A stretch of 64,000 nucleotides of DNA from Bacteroidales bacterium UBA5287 (GCA_002411345.1 DHSL01000068.1:1-64000), one strand, 5' to 3'; numbered from the stretch's first letter, positions 1 through 9,285 are shown. Translations and numbers: made by a program. The notes: generated by a model from the letters alone, not told the origin.

Positions 1-34
1 GCTGTCAATCTTTTGAGACAGCCTCGTTTTTTTT
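1..34 (+). terminator. Terminator of a gene left of the window
   Basis: GCTGTC (1-6) pairs with GACAGC (17-22) and is followed by a run of eight T at 27-34. The left arm probably continues beyond the window edge, since the right arm reads on as CTCG. It would end a plus-strand gene outside the window. Confidence 0.6.
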
Positions 35-136
35 ATCCATCAAATAATTCTAAAAGTTGTGTTTCTAATTATATTTGATTGGTAGTTAAGCGTCAAAACA
101 TAAACAATAACTTTTCTTATAGAATAAAAAAGGTGT

Positions 137-493
137 TTAAATAATATAATCTTCTTGATCTGAATCTTTTTTTGTTTCTTCAGATATATCTTTGTCCTTC
201 TTGAATGCTCCAGCTACTTTAGAATAGTTTTCTTTCCATGAATTCCCGATAGAGGAAAGGAAATTGCCGGCACTTTCTTTTATAGTATCCCATTTATCGT
301 CTGAGGTGTCGTCAATATCTTTTATTTTCTGAGTAATGTTTTCTTTTAATCCTTTAAGGTTCTCAACTTGTTCTGCATATTCTACTTTAATGTCATCACC
401 GATTTCTTGTGCTTTTGCTTCTAGTTTTTCAATTCCCTCGTTTAATTCGGCGAGCATGGATTGGGCTTTTTGTTTAAGTTCTTCTTTATTCAT
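137..493 (-). CDS. Small coiled-coil hypothetical protein
   Basis: This 118-residue protein has no signal peptide or clear membrane segment. Residues 1-70 are strongly heptad-like and rich in Glu, Lys, Ala and Gln (for example LNEGIEKLEAKAQEIGDDIK), followed by a Trp-containing middle (about 65-90) and a charged tail. The pattern recalls small apolipoprotein-like or YtxH-like stress proteins, but I recognise no family with certainty. It is divergent from adk and stands alone. No catalytic motif is visible, so a structural or membrane-associated role is only a guess. Confidence 0.6.
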   Translation of the reverse strand: MNKEELKQKAQSMLAELNEGIEKLEAKAQEIGDDIKVEYAEQVENLKGLKENITQKIKDIDDTSDDKWDTIKESAGNFLSSIGNSWKENYSKVAGAFKKDKDISEETKKDSDQEDYII

Positions 494-623
494 ATCTATA
501 AATGTTTGTTGGTGTGCTTAATTATTATAACGTTTTAAGATGTAAATAGTTCTTTTGACTTTTACACATGTTTCTAATCAAATAAAATGACGAATGCTAA
601 CATTAAAAATGGATGAAAAAGTG

Positions 624-631
624 TACCTTTG
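624..631 (+). promoter_or_regulatory. -7 promoter box for adk
   Basis: TACCTTTG matches the Bacteroidota -7 consensus TAnnTTTG. It lies 35 bases before the ATG at 666 and inside the longer possible reading frame beginning at 594, which argues for the downstream start. No clear -33 TTG was seen. Confidence 0.55.
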
Positions 632-665
632 TATCGGAAAAATCTTTTTTTATAAAATCATAAAT

Positions 666-1241
666 ATGCTCAATTTAATAATTTTTGGTGCACCTGGGTC
701 AGGTAAAGGTACACAAAGCGCTTTTTTGACAGAAAAGTATAATTTGAAACATGTTTCAACAGGGGATATATTACGTGCTGAGATCAGCGAAGGTACCGAA
801 CTTGGTAAACTTGCTGAAAGTTATATGTCGGAAGGAAAATTAGTTCCTGACGAAGTAGTTATAGGAATTCTAAATGAATTAATCAAGAAAAATAAAGGGG
901 GGAACGGATTTATTTTTGATGGTTTCCCACGTACATTAGCTCAAGGTGAAGCTTTGGACGAAATGCTCAAAAAAAATGATGAGGAAATATCAGTAGTTGT
1001 TAGTCTTGAAGTAGACGACAATGAGTTGATAGATAGGCTATTGAAAAGAGGACAGATTTCCGGTAGATCAGATGATAATCGCGAAACAATAGAAAATAGA
1101 TTGAAAGTTTATTACGATCAAACTTCACCTTTAAAAGAATTTTACCGCAAGCAAGGTAAATTGAATGAAATTATGGGTGTTGGTTCAATTGAGTCTATTT
1201 CGTCTTCAATTCAAGCTGGAATAGATAAGTTGAATGATTAA
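666..1241 (+). CDS. adk: Adenylate kinase
   Basis: Interconverts ATP + AMP and two ADP in the cytoplasm. The 191-residue protein begins with the P-loop GAPGSGKGT at residues 8-16, continues with the AMP-binding FDGFPRT segment and has a short LID (GQISGRSDDN) without zinc-binding cysteines. The frame is open from 594, but those 24 extra residues do not resemble adenylate kinase and contain a promoter-like box, so I use the ATG at 666. It is followed after 9 bases by obgE, so the two are probably co-transcribed. Confidence 0.95.
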   Translation: MLNLIIFGAPGSGKGTQSAFLTEKYNLKHVSTGDILRAEISEGTELGKLAESYMSEGKLVPDEVVIGILNELIKKNKGGNGFIFDGFPRTLAQGEALDEMLKKNDEEISVVVSLEVDDNELIDRLLKRGQISGRSDDNRETIENRLKVYYDQTSPLKEFYRKQGKLNEIMGVGSIESISSSIQAGIDKLND

Positions 1242-1250
1242 AAAAATTAA

Positions 1251-2393
1251 ATGGCTGAAACAAATTTCGTAGATTACGTAAAAATATTTTGTCGTTCTGG
1301 CAAAGGGGGACGAGGGTCTACACATCTTCGCAGAGAAAAATATATGCCAAAAGGGGGACCTGATGGCGGTGATGGTGGTGATGGTGGCAGCATTATCCTT
1401 AGGGGTAATCGTAATTATTGGACTTTACTGCATTTGCGTTTTCAAAAACATGTCTTTGCTGAACACGGTGAAGGGGGGTCGAAAAACCAATCTTCAGGGA
1501 AAAAAGGACAGAGTAAAATTATTGATGTACCTTGTGGAACAGTGGCATATGACGCTCATACCGGTGAATATTTGTGTGATATAACCGATGATGGACAAGA
1601 AGTGGTATTGCTAAAAGGTGGTAGGGGAGGTCAAGGAAACGTACATTTCAAAACGGCAACTCATCAGACACCTCGTTATGCTCAACCGGGTGAACCTTAT
1701 GAAGAACGATGGATTATTCTTGAACTTAAAGTCCTTGCTGATGTCGGTTTAGTGGGTTTCCCAAATGCGGGTAAATCAACTTTATTATCAGTTGTTTCTG
1801 CTGCTAAACCTAAAATTGCCAATTATCCGTTCACAACATTAGTTCCAAACCTCGGAATAGTTAATTATAGAGATGGAAGATCTTTTATAATGGCAGATAT
1901 TCCTGGAATTATTGAAGGAGCAAGTGAAGGTAAGGGGCTTGGCTTTAGGTTCTTAAGACATATAGAAAGGAATTCTATATTATTGTTCATGGTGCCTGCT
2001 GATTCAGATGATATTAGAAAAGAATATGAAATATTATTGAATGAATTGATACAGTATAATCCAGAATTGATGGACAAACAACGTGTTTTGGCTATCACTA
2101 AATCTGATATGCTAGACGAGGAGTTGATGCAGGCTCTTTCAATGGAATTACCTGATAATGTGCCGTATGTCTTTATTTCTTCAATAACAAATTTTGGTGT
2201 TTCCACATTAAAGGATCTGTTATGGCGTGAATTAAACTCTGAAGATCTAATTACTAATTATCACTATAATAAAGAAAGTTTAGTGCATCGTCAGTTGGAT
2301 GTTTCTTCTCTTGAATTCGAACCTGAAGATATAATTATTTCGGAAGAGACAGATATTGAAGATGATTTCGAATATGATGAAGAGAACTTTTGA
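1251..2393 (+). CDS. obgE: GTPase Obg/CgtA
   Basis: Essential ribosome-associated GTPase acting in 50S assembly and stress control. The 380-residue protein has the glycine-rich Obg fold at about residues 5-160 (GGDGGDGGS), then a G domain with Walker A GFPNAGKST at 169-177, G3 DIPG at 216-219 and G4 TKSD at 283-286. The C-terminus is an acidic tail. It lies in the adk-obgE-pgeF run. Its stop codon overlaps the TTG start of the next gene. Confidence 0.95.
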   Translation: MAETNFVDYVKIFCRSGKGGRGSTHLRREKYMPKGGPDGGDGGDGGSIILRGNRNYWTLLHLRFQKHVFAEHGEGGSKNQSSGKKGQSKIIDVPCGTVAYDAHTGEYLCDITDDGQEVVLLKGGRGGQGNVHFKTATHQTPRYAQPGEPYEERWIILELKVLADVGLVGFPNAGKSTLLSVVSAAKPKIANYPFTTLVPNLGIVNYRDGRSFIMADIPGIIEGASEGKGLGFRFLRHIERNSILLFMVPADSDDIRKEYEILLNELIQYNPELMDKQRVLAITKSDMLDEELMQALSMELPDNVPYVFISSITNFGVSTLKDLLWRELNSEDLITNYHYNKESLVHRQLDVSSLEFEPEDIIISEETDIEDDFEYDEENF

Positions 2394-3214
2394 TTTTATT
2401 TAATTTGAGGAAGCATATAGAACATAGTAACTTATTGCAGTTTGATATTTTATTAGAAGAAAAAAATATTGAACATTTCTCTACTACAAGAGTGGGTGGA
2501 GTAAGCGGTGGTACTTATGCCTCATTTAATTTAGGTAATTTTTCAGACGATAGCTCTTTGAATATAACTGAAAACAGGAATATTCTGGCTCGTATGTTTT
2601 ATAAAGATATTTCTGATTTTATTATTCCGCACCAAACGCATAGTTCAAATGTGTTGAATATTAATGATGAATTTCTTAATAAAAATGTTGGTGAAAAGAT
2701 AAATATTCTATATAACATAGATGCAACATTGACCAACAAAATTGATCTGTTTTTGTGTGTTACTACAGCCGATTGCGTACCAATTCTTTTATATGATAAA
2801 AAGAATAAAGTGATTGCGGCTGTGCATGCTGGTTGGAGAGGGGTGGTTGGACGTATTTTGGAAAAGACAATCGCTAAAATGAAGGAAGTATACAATGCTC
2901 AAACTGAGTATATGATTGCATGTCTCGGTCCTTCTATTAGCATGAAGAATTATGAAGTGGGTGATGAAGTTGTGAAAGCTTTTTTGCAAAACGATTTTGA
3001 TCTCTCAAAAACGTCTTACAGAAAAAATCCTTCAACTAAACTGCATCTTGACCTCAAAGAACTTAATCGATTGGAACTTATTCGTTTGGGAATACCTGTA
3101 AATCAAATAGAAGTGAGTGATTACTGTACGTTTGATCACGAAGATCTTTTTTTCTCGGCACGACGACAAACTGTGCACTCAGGAAGAATGCTTACTGGTA
3201 TAATGATGAAATAG
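2390..3214 (+). CDS. pgeF: PgeF/YfiH family (LACC1-like) purine nucleoside enzyme
   Basis: Belongs to the multicopper-polyphenol-oxidase-like family. Members act on purine nucleosides (phosphorylase or deaminase activities of LACC1-type enzymes) or in peptidoglycan-editing roles. Visible conserved motifs are HQTH (81-84), TTADC (125-129) and HAGWRG (146-151), with DYCTFDHEDLFFSARR near the C-terminus; these supply the metal-binding His and Cys residues. The 274-residue frame starts with TTG, overlapping the obgE stop by 4 bases, which suggests translational coupling. The next in-frame ATG would remove conserved sequence. The specific substrate is not deducible. Confidence 0.88.
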   Translation: MILFNLRKHIEHSNLLQFDILLEEKNIEHFSTTRVGGVSGGTYASFNLGNFSDDSSLNITENRNILARMFYKDISDFIIPHQTHSSNVLNINDEFLNKNVGEKINILYNIDATLTNKIDLFLCVTTADCVPILLYDKKNKVIAAVHAGWRGVVGRILEKTIAKMKEVYNAQTEYMIACLGPSISMKNYEVGDEVVKAFLQNDFDLSKTSYRKNPSTKLHLDLKELNRLELIRLGIPVNQIEVSDYCTFDHEDLFFSARRQTVHSGRMLTGIMMK

Positions 3215-3231
3215 TAATTTTAAGTGATAAA

Positions 3232-3265
3232 AAAGAGAACGATCATTAAATTAATCGTTCTCTTT
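3232..3265. terminator. Bidirectional terminator
   Basis: A perfect 12-bp stem, AAAGAGAACGAT (3232-3243) with ATCGTTCTCTTT (3254-3265), sits between the convergent pgeF and superoxide dismutase genes. A-rich and T-rich flanks let it serve both strands. Confidence 0.85.
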
Positions 3266-3306
3266 CCATTCAGTCATTTACTTTGTTGCTGGAAGATTGC
3301 TTGCAA

Positions 3307-3996
3307 TTAATAACGTTTGCTGACAACGTCCCAATCTATGATCTTCCATAATTCAGCAAGGTGGGCAGCGCGACGATTTTGGTAATCAAGATAATAGGAA
3401 TGCTCCCAAACATCAAAACCTAAAATCGGAGTCAATCCCTTCGTCACAGGATTTCCGGCATTACTTTCCTTTTCTATAGAAAGTTTGCCATTGGCATCTT
3501 TTGCAAGCCAAGCCCAACCTGAACCAAACAATGTAGTTCCAGCAGCCTCAAACTCTTGTTTAAATTTCTCAAAAGAACCGTATTGATTATTGATAGCTTC
3601 GGCTAATTTCCCCTTGGGTTCACCTCCTCCATTTGGTTTAAACGAAGTGAAATATAAATTGTGGTTATATACCTGACCAGCATTGTTGAATATTCCTCCA
3701 TCACTTTCTTTCACGATGGTCTCAAGATCTGAATTCTCAAATTTTGTACCAACAATCAATTTGTTAAGATTGTCAACGTATGCCTGGTGATGTTTACCAT
3801 AATGTAATTCAATTGTTTGCTTACTGATAACCGGCTCAAGTGCGTCGGTTGCATAAGGTAATGCTACTTTTTCGATTTTCATATTACTATTTATTTTTGA
3901 GTTTTCTTTATTTCTCGCGTTTGAATTATTGCAATTGATCAATGTTGTCATAGCGAACAACCCGGTTAGGGTTAGAATTAAAAGCTTTTTTTTCAT
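3307..3996 (-). CDS. Iron/manganese superoxide dismutase, predicted lipoprotein
   Basis: Dismutates superoxide to peroxide and oxygen. The 229-residue protein carries the SOD fold from about residue 43. Expected metal ligands are visible at H66 (in LHYGKHHQAYV), H113 (YNHNLYF), D196 and H200 (DVWEHSYYLDYQNRR). Unusually it begins with a signal sequence ending in a lipobox-like LINC (19-22), predicting export and lipid anchoring rather than the usual cytoplasmic location. It is monocistronic, between two terminators. Sequence alone does not settle Fe, Mn or cambialistic use. Confidence 0.93.
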   Translation of the reverse strand: MKKKLLILTLTGLFAMTTLINCNNSNARNKENSKINSNMKIEKVALPYATDALEPVISKQTIELHYGKHHQAYVDNLNKLIVGTKFENSDLETIVKESDGGIFNNAGQVYNHNLYFTSFKPNGGGEPKGKLAEAINNQYGSFEKFKQEFEAAGTTLFGSGWAWLAKDANGKLSIEKESNAGNPVTKGLTPILGFDVWEHSYYLDYQNRRAAHLAELWKIIDWDVVSKRY

Positions 3997-4121
3997 TGTT
4001 CGTTGTTTGTTAATTCAATCTTTGTTTATTTCTTTAACTATAACGAAAATGCACTTCAGAAAGTTCAATGTAAATAGATAAATGAAGTATAAATATAATT
4101 TATAAATGCTATAAACAAAAA

Positions 4122-4148
4122 AATAGCTTGCAAAATATGCAAGCTATT
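4122..4148 (-). terminator. Terminator of rsfS-ftsH
   Basis: AATAGCTTGCA (4122-4132) pairs with TGCAAGCTATT (4138-4148). Read on the minus strand it is followed by a T-rich run (complement of the A run at 4115-4121), a good intrinsic terminator. Confidence 0.85.
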
Positions 4149-4183
4149 CTTATGATATGACTGATTGTCAAGTATTGTGAAAA

Positions 4184-6364
4184 TTAATCAGCAGTTGAGT
4201 TTTTTTTAGCTGGCTCGTTCTGATCATTCTTGTTTTCTTCTTTTTCCTCAACGTTTTTTATTTCATGTCCTTCCTCTGTTTTTACTTTCTTTTCCTTTTG
4301 TTCATCCTTTTTTAAAAGGTCATCAGATTCACTTTTTGAATATGCTGAACCAAATTTATTTGTGTCAATAAATGTAGCGACTTCCTTAGCTTCTGATTTA
4401 ACTTCATCTTCTTCAGCTGCCTTATTTTCAAGTATTTCCTGTGAACGGGAAATCCATGGACGCTTACCAAATATGTGCTCAAGATCATCTGCATAAATAA
4501 TTTCCTTTTCAATTAAAATTGTTGAAAGTTTACCGTGACCTTCTGCATGCTCAAGTAATAGTTTCTTTGCTCTTTCATATTGTTCGGCAATCATAGCTTT
4601 TACCTCAAAATCAATCAGTTGAGCAGTGTTGTCGCTATAGGGCTTAGAAAATGTATAATCTTGACCTGATGAATCATAATAACTTAAATTAGGCAATTTT
4701 TCGCTCATACCCATGTATGAAATCATCGCATAAGCTTGTTTCGTAACTCTTTCTAAATCGTTCATTGCACCTGATGATATCTGACCAATAAAAACATCTT
4801 CAGCTGCACGACCACCCAATGTGGCGCACATTTCATCAAGCATTTGCTGTTTAGTCGTTATTTGACGTTCTTCAGGAAGATACCATGCAGCTCCCAGTGC
4901 TTTACCACGCGGTACAATAGTTACTTTTACCAAAGGATTTGCATGCTCCAAAAACCAACTTAATGTGGCATGACCTGCTTCGTGAATTGCAATACTCCTT
5001 TTTTCATGTTGAGTAATAATCTTATTCTTCTTTTCCAATCCGCCAACAATGCGATCTACGGCATTCATGAAATCAACTTTCTGGACGAACTTCTTCTTGC
5101 TTCTTGCTGCTATAAGTGCTGCTTCATTACATACATTAGCAATGTCTGCTCCTGAGAATCCCGGAGTTTGTCTTGCAAGGAATTCAACATCTACGGAGTC
5201 GTCTATTTTTATTGGACGAAGATGTACTCTGAATATTTCTTTCCTGTCATTTAGATCAGGTAGTTCTACATATATCTGTCTATCAAAACGTCCTGCACGT
5301 AAAAGCGCTTTATCTAATATGTCGGCACGGTTAGTTGCAGCTAAAACAATCACACCACTATTGGAACCGAAACCGTCCATTTCTGTAAGTAATTGATTTA
5401 ATGTGTTTTCGCGTTCATCGTTTGAACCAAAATTGGCGTTCTTTCCACGGGCACGACCCACCGCGTCAATTTCATCAATAAAAACAATACATGGTGCTTT
5501 TTCTTTCGCTGTTTTAAAAAGGTCTCTCACGCGAGAAGCACCCACACCCACAAACATCTCCACAAAATCAGAACCTGAAATTGAAAAGAAAGGAACATTA
5601 GCCTCGCCTGCAACAGCTTTAGCAAGCAATGTTTTACCTGTTCCCGGAGGGCCTACAAGCAAAGCGCCTTTTGGAATCTTACCTCCCAAATTTGTATAGT
5701 TATTTGGATGTTTCAAGAATTCAACAATTTCCTGAACTTCTTCTTTGGCTTCTGACAATCCGGCAACATCTTTGAAGGTAACTTTCTGTCCTGTATCTTT
5801 ATCGAAAAGTTGAGCCTTCGATTTTCCAACACTGAACACTCCACTGCTACCTGCACCGCCACCTTGCATTCGGCGTACCATCCATACCCAAAATACAATG
5901 AGGAGTAGAATAGGGACGAAGGTCAGGAAAATAGTCCAGAAATTGGAACTGGGTTTATAATTCCAACTAATGTCATAGCCTTTCTCTTTTTTAGTTTCTG
6001 ACAAAAAGGCTTCAATAGCATCGGTTGATGGTATGTTTACCTGAATGTAGGGTTTATTACCTACCTGTGCGGCATTTTCTTTGAAAATATACGATACGGA
6101 TTCCTCTCTTACGAGTCCCTCGGCAATATCTTTGTTGCTGTAAATGTTTACAGCCTTAATCCTGTTATCTGAAACGTATTGTTGAAATTCAGACCAGCTG
6201 ACTTCTTTAACATTAGTATTATCTCCCCAAAAAAACATACCTGCCAAAAGTGCAAGTATAACAAGATAAACCCAATACATATTATAGTTTTGTTTTGGAT
6301 TTTTATTGTCAGGATTCGATGGTCTTAACCGTCTGTTATTATTCTTTTCGTTATTGTTCTCCAT
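4184..6364 (-). CDS. ftsH: ATP-dependent zinc metalloprotease FtsH
   Basis: Membrane-anchored AAA+ protease degrading misassembled membrane proteins and regulators. The 726-residue protein has transmembrane segments at about 30-47 and 143-164, flanking an extracytoplasmic domain. Walker A is GPPGTGKT (238-245), Walker B IVFIDEID (293-300), the second region of homology about 336-361, and the zinc site HEAGH 461-465. After about residue 650 there is a long Lys/Glu-rich low-complexity tail. It follows rsfS by 53 bases on the same strand. Confidence 0.97.
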   Translation of the reverse strand: MENNNEKNNNRRLRPSNPDNKNPKQNYNMYWVYLVILALLAGMFFWGDNTNVKEVSWSEFQQYVSDNRIKAVNIYSNKDIAEGLVREESVSYIFKENAAQVGNKPYIQVNIPSTDAIEAFLSETKKEKGYDISWNYKPSSNFWTIFLTFVPILLLIVFWVWMVRRMQGGGAGSSGVFSVGKSKAQLFDKDTGQKVTFKDVAGLSEAKEEVQEIVEFLKHPNNYTNLGGKIPKGALLVGPPGTGKTLLAKAVAGEANVPFFSISGSDFVEMFVGVGASRVRDLFKTAKEKAPCIVFIDEIDAVGRARGKNANFGSNDERENTLNQLLTEMDGFGSNSGVIVLAATNRADILDKALLRAGRFDRQIYVELPDLNDRKEIFRVHLRPIKIDDSVDVEFLARQTPGFSGADIANVCNEAALIAARSKKKFVQKVDFMNAVDRIVGGLEKKNKIITQHEKRSIAIHEAGHATLSWFLEHANPLVKVTIVPRGKALGAAWYLPEERQITTKQQMLDEMCATLGGRAAEDVFIGQISSGAMNDLERVTKQAYAMISYMGMSEKLPNLSYYDSSGQDYTFSKPYSDNTAQLIDFEVKAMIAEQYERAKKLLLEHAEGHGKLSTILIEKEIIYADDLEHIFGKRPWISRSQEILENKAAEEDEVKSEAKEVATFIDTNKFGSAYSKSESDDLLKKDEQKEKKVKTEEGHEIKNVEEKEENKNDQNEPAKKNSTAD

Positions 6365-6417
6365 TTATGAACTTCTATATTGTTGTGTATGTTTAACAAT
6401 TTTATTAGAAATAAGTT

Positions 6418-6777
6418 TTAATCTATCGATGGAATTACCTCTGTTTTGGCGTCATCCCATAGGTTGTCTATATTATAGAAGCTTCTTAATTCAGGTAGGA
6501 ATATATGTACTATAATATTTCCATAATCCATGCCAATCCATTCAGAGCGCTGTTGACCCTGAACTCTTATTGGTGATTCTTTAGCATTCTTTTTAACGAT
6601 TTCTTCAATAGACTCTGCTAATGATGAAACCTGTGATGGTGAGTTTCCTTCGCAAATTACAAAATAATCGCAAATGGTACCGGGAATTCCTTCCAGATGA
6701 ATCGTCTTAATATTTTTTCCTTTTTTCTCGTGAATTCCATCAATGATGGATTGCAATAAAATGTTGCTTTGTTTCAT
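6418..6777 (-). CDS. rsfS: Ribosome silencing factor RsfS
   Basis: Binds L14 on the 50S subunit and blocks subunit joining during starvation. The 119-residue protein is full length for the Iojap/DUF143 family. It shows CDYFVICEGNSPSQVSSLAE and the conserved QRSEWIGMDYGNIIVHIF block near residues 80-100. It lies directly upstream of ftsH, as in other Bacteroidetes. A -7 box lies about 25 bases upstream. Confidence 0.93.
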   Translation of the reverse strand: MKQSNILLQSIIDGIHEKKGKNIKTIHLEGIPGTICDYFVICEGNSPSQVSSLAESIEEIVKKNAKESPIRVQGQQRSEWIGMDYGNIIVHIFLPELRSFYNIDNLWDDAKTEVIPSID

Positions 6778-6802
6778 TCTTTGAATTAATACATTAAGTA
6801 AG

Positions 6803-6810
6803 CAAAGATA
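6803..6810 (-). promoter_or_regulatory. -7 promoter box for rsfS-ftsH
   Basis: CAAAGATA on the plus strand reads TATCTTTG on the minus strand, a match to TAnnTTTG, about 26 bases before the rsfS start. Confidence 0.5.
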
Positions 6811-6920
6811 GTTTGTTTTTCTCAGATTATGATCAGAACAGCATCTTCACTTTTATTTGTACTTTTTTAGTACAAAAAAGATGCCAAAGACGTTAGATCT
6901 CTGAACTATTTTGAAATAAA

Positions 6921-6954
6921 TTAGAGCCCGAAGTTTGATTGCTTCGAGCTCTAA
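6921..6954 (-). terminator. Terminator of the DUF1080 gene
   Basis: TTAGAGC (6921-6927) pairs with GCTCTAA (6948-6954), and GAAG with CTTC extends the stem inward. A T-rich stretch follows on the minus strand. Confidence 0.75.
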
Positions 6955-6975
6955 TTTTAAACGATATTTGTTTTG

Positions 6976-8244
6976 TTACAATGTTTGCAATTTAAAATTA
7001 TTCCAACGTACCTTAATGCCGCCACCATCATGGATTTGCAGTGCTATTCTGCCCTGAGCTTTGCCAATTTTTTCATCTGATAAATCAACCATCTCTTCTC
7101 CATTTAACCAGGTCTTAACATTTCCTCCCTGTACTTTTATGCGTAATGTGTTCCACTCACCTTGTTTAAGGATATTTTCCTTTTCATCAGGGATTTGCAC
7201 TAACCATCCGCGACCGTAAGATTCATAGATTCCACCGGTATCATTACCTTTTGGAGCTACTTCAACTTGCCATCCATTAACAATTGCTCCGGGTTCTACA
7301 AATGAGCGGATAAACACTCCTGAGTTTCCGTTTGCTTCTTGTTTGAAATCAACACTCAAATCAAAATCATCATAATATTCGCGAGTTGCAAGATAGCCAT
7401 ATTGCTTGTCCGGACCACTTTCACAAACCAAATCACCTTTTTCAACATACCACTTTTCAGTACCATACACTTCCCATCCGGTAAGGTCTGTACCATTAAA
7501 TAACGCAACTTCTTTAGTTTTTCGTGGCAGCTCCTTTATTTTGATATTTTTAAACCAAGCGGCCGATCCATGATCTTGTAAACAGATAACACCTTTATGA
7601 GCTAATCCATATTCAGGTGCATTTTCCCATTTACCACTATTTTTTCTTTGGAACCAGTCATCGGTCCATGCTTCAAATTCAACAACCTTCTCACCATTAA
7701 GCCAATGTTCAACATGTCCATTGTCAAATACAATTTTAGATGTATTCCATTCTCCTGAAGGATTAACTTTCATTTTTGCTGTGTCGGTTGTGTGCATTGC
7801 ATAATCAGCAGCTGTTTTTTGCCAATCTTCTAATGGATCGGGGAAATTAACTTCATCAATAAGTTGATATTCAGGTCCTGTAATATAAGGAACATTGAAT
7901 TTTGGATTTTCAACTACATGATATAATACACCACTGTTACCGGCTTTAGCTATTTTCCAGTCCCATACCAATTCAAAGTTTTCATAGATAGTGTCGGTTA
8001 CAATATAACCACTGGCATCGCTGCCACCACCTAATGCTCTGATAGTTCCTTCCTCAACAGTCCAGGGTGCAGTAAGTGAATCACCGTTGTAGTCGCGCCA
8101 TCCGTTCAAGGTTTTACCGTCAAACAAAAGTTTCCACCCGTCAGCCACGTCTTCTTTTGTTAAAACATTTTCTTTTTGTGAATTGCCGCATGAATAGAAT
8201 ATAATTCCTGCCATGATCAATAGTAATAAGTTTTTTGCTTTCAT
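6976..8244 (-). CDS. Two-domain DUF1080 (3-keto-disaccharide hydrolase) lipoprotein
   Basis: The 422-residue protein has a signal peptide with lipobox-like YSC at about 17-19. It contains two copies of the DUF1080 concanavalin-like fold: one from about residue 35 (WKLLFDGKTLNGW) and one from about 245 (EVALFNGTDLTGWEVYG). Characterised members of the family act on 3-keto-glycosides, so a role in extracytoplasmic sugar breakdown is a reasonable inference. No polysaccharide-utilisation genes are adjacent and it appears monocistronic with its own promoter and terminator. Confidence 0.88.
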   Translation of the reverse strand: MKAKNLLLLIMAGIIFYSCGNSQKENVLTKEDVADGWKLLFDGKTLNGWRDYNGDSLTAPWTVEEGTIRALGGGSDASGYIVTDTIYENFELVWDWKIAKAGNSGVLYHVVENPKFNVPYITGPEYQLIDEVNFPDPLEDWQKTAADYAMHTTDTAKMKVNPSGEWNTSKIVFDNGHVEHWLNGEKVVEFEAWTDDWFQRKNSGKWENAPEYGLAHKGVICLQDHGSAAWFKNIKIKELPRKTKEVALFNGTDLTGWEVYGTEKWYVEKGDLVCESGPDKQYGYLATREYYDDFDLSVDFKQEANGNSGVFIRSFVEPGAIVNGWQVEVAPKGNDTGGIYESYGRGWLVQIPDEKENILKQGEWNTLRIKVQGGNVKTWLNGEEMVDLSDEKIGKAQGRIALQIHDGGGIKVRWNNFKLQTL

Positions 8245-8271
8245 GTTTATGTTAATTTACAGAATAAGTGA

Positions 8272-8279
8272 CAAATATA
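8272..8279 (-). promoter_or_regulatory. -7 promoter box for the DUF1080 gene
   Basis: CAAATATA reads TATATTTG on the minus strand, matching TAnnTTTG, 28 bases before the start codon. Confidence 0.5.
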
Positions 8280-8456
8280 CAGAAATTTATATTAAAGGAA
8301 GTGATTTATTATAAAAAACTATATAGTTGTAGTATTTCTTTCTTTTACAATAGGTGGATTAAGTTAACTTAAATTTAAATAAATCATAAAATATTTTGAT
8401 ATTCAATTAAATAACAGTAGTTTGCGAGATTGTTAATGTTTAACCAATGAAATATT

Positions 8457-8873
8457 ATGCATACTAAGGAAATATCAGTATTGATCATTATTCTATTTGT
8501 TTTCACCGGTTTGTTTTCCTGCACCAATAATTCAGGCAATGCAGAAGAGTTGTCTCCACTTCCCGAATCAGAGGCTGTACAAAATATGAGAAGGCTGCTG
8601 ATTACACCGGATAGTTTACGTACCGATGAAGAAAACGCTTTGATACAAAAAATAGAAAATATATTATATGAACGTTGTATTATCGAAAATGACCGGTTTT
8701 GTTTGACAATAAATAAACAAGAATGGACTAAGTGAAGAGTTTTATGACATGCTCGCAAAAGATGTCAAAGTTGTAAATAATTTTCTGGATACAACAACTT
8801 CTTCTATACAAGTTATAATTGATGAGTACAAAAACGCCCAAAATAAGTACAAGATAAAACAAAAAGAAGAATA
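8457..8873 (+). pseudogene. Small lipoprotein gene interrupted by a frameshift
   Basis: The first frame (8457-8735) encodes 92 residues with a signal peptide and lipobox-like FSC, then an acidic helical segment. After the TGA at 8733 a +1 frame stays open from 8713 to 8873 and reads like a natural continuation (NGLSEEFYDMLAKDVKVVNN), ending in a Lys/Glu-rich tail. The two frames overlap at about 8713-8735. A one-base shift in the A-rich stretch around 8711-8723 would join them into a protein of about 138 residues. It could be a true mutation, a sequencing error or recoding. No family recognised. Confidence 0.55.
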
Positions 8874-8889
8874 AAAAAACACTTACAAA

Positions 8890-9171
8890 ATGAAACTTAA
8901 AGAACAATTTAAAATTAGTTGGCCGTTTTTAATTGCTGCAGTTATCTTTATTGTGCTTGTAACATTATCGACCTCCGGAATTTATGATGTCAACGATTTC
9001 CTTTTTGCTATAATATATCTACTTTTGGCAGGAACATTTTCTTACGCCTGTATCATGGCGGAAAAAGAATTGTATAAGAATAGAAAATACGGAAGAATCG
9101 TTCTGATTGTTTATGGAGCAGGACTCCTTTCTGGATTATTTGTTTATGAAGCCATTGACCTTTTGTTTTAA
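8890..9171 (+). CDS. Small integral membrane protein
   Basis: The 93-residue protein has three predicted membrane helices at about residues 13-30, 36-55 and 70-91, with a short charged loop (EKELYKNRKYGR) between the second and third. It starts 16 bases after the upstream broken lipoprotein frame, so the two may form one transcript. No family recognised. Confidence 0.65.
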   Translation: MKLKEQFKISWPFLIAAVIFIVLVTLSTSGIYDVNDFLFAIIYLLLAGTFSYACIMAEKELYKNRKYGRIVLIVYGAGLLSGLFVYEAIDLLF

Positions 9172-9230
9172 AGATTCAGGAGAATTATCCGATGGAACTT
9201 CATATCCGATAAATTTTTTTGATTCAAAAT

Positions 9231-9280
9231 TCATACCGTGAATTGCATAATTTTGAAAACCGGTATGAGGTTGCTTTTTT
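9231..9280 (+). terminator. Possible weak terminator
   Basis: TCATACCG (9231-9238) pairs with CGGTATGA (9261-9268) across a 22-base loop, followed by TTGCTTTTTT. The long loop makes this tentative. Confidence 0.4.
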
Positions 9281-9285
9281 TAGAA

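Noticed and set aside
594..665. Longer N-terminus for adenylate kinase
   Set aside because: The extra residues do not match the family and contain a TAnnTTTG promoter box.
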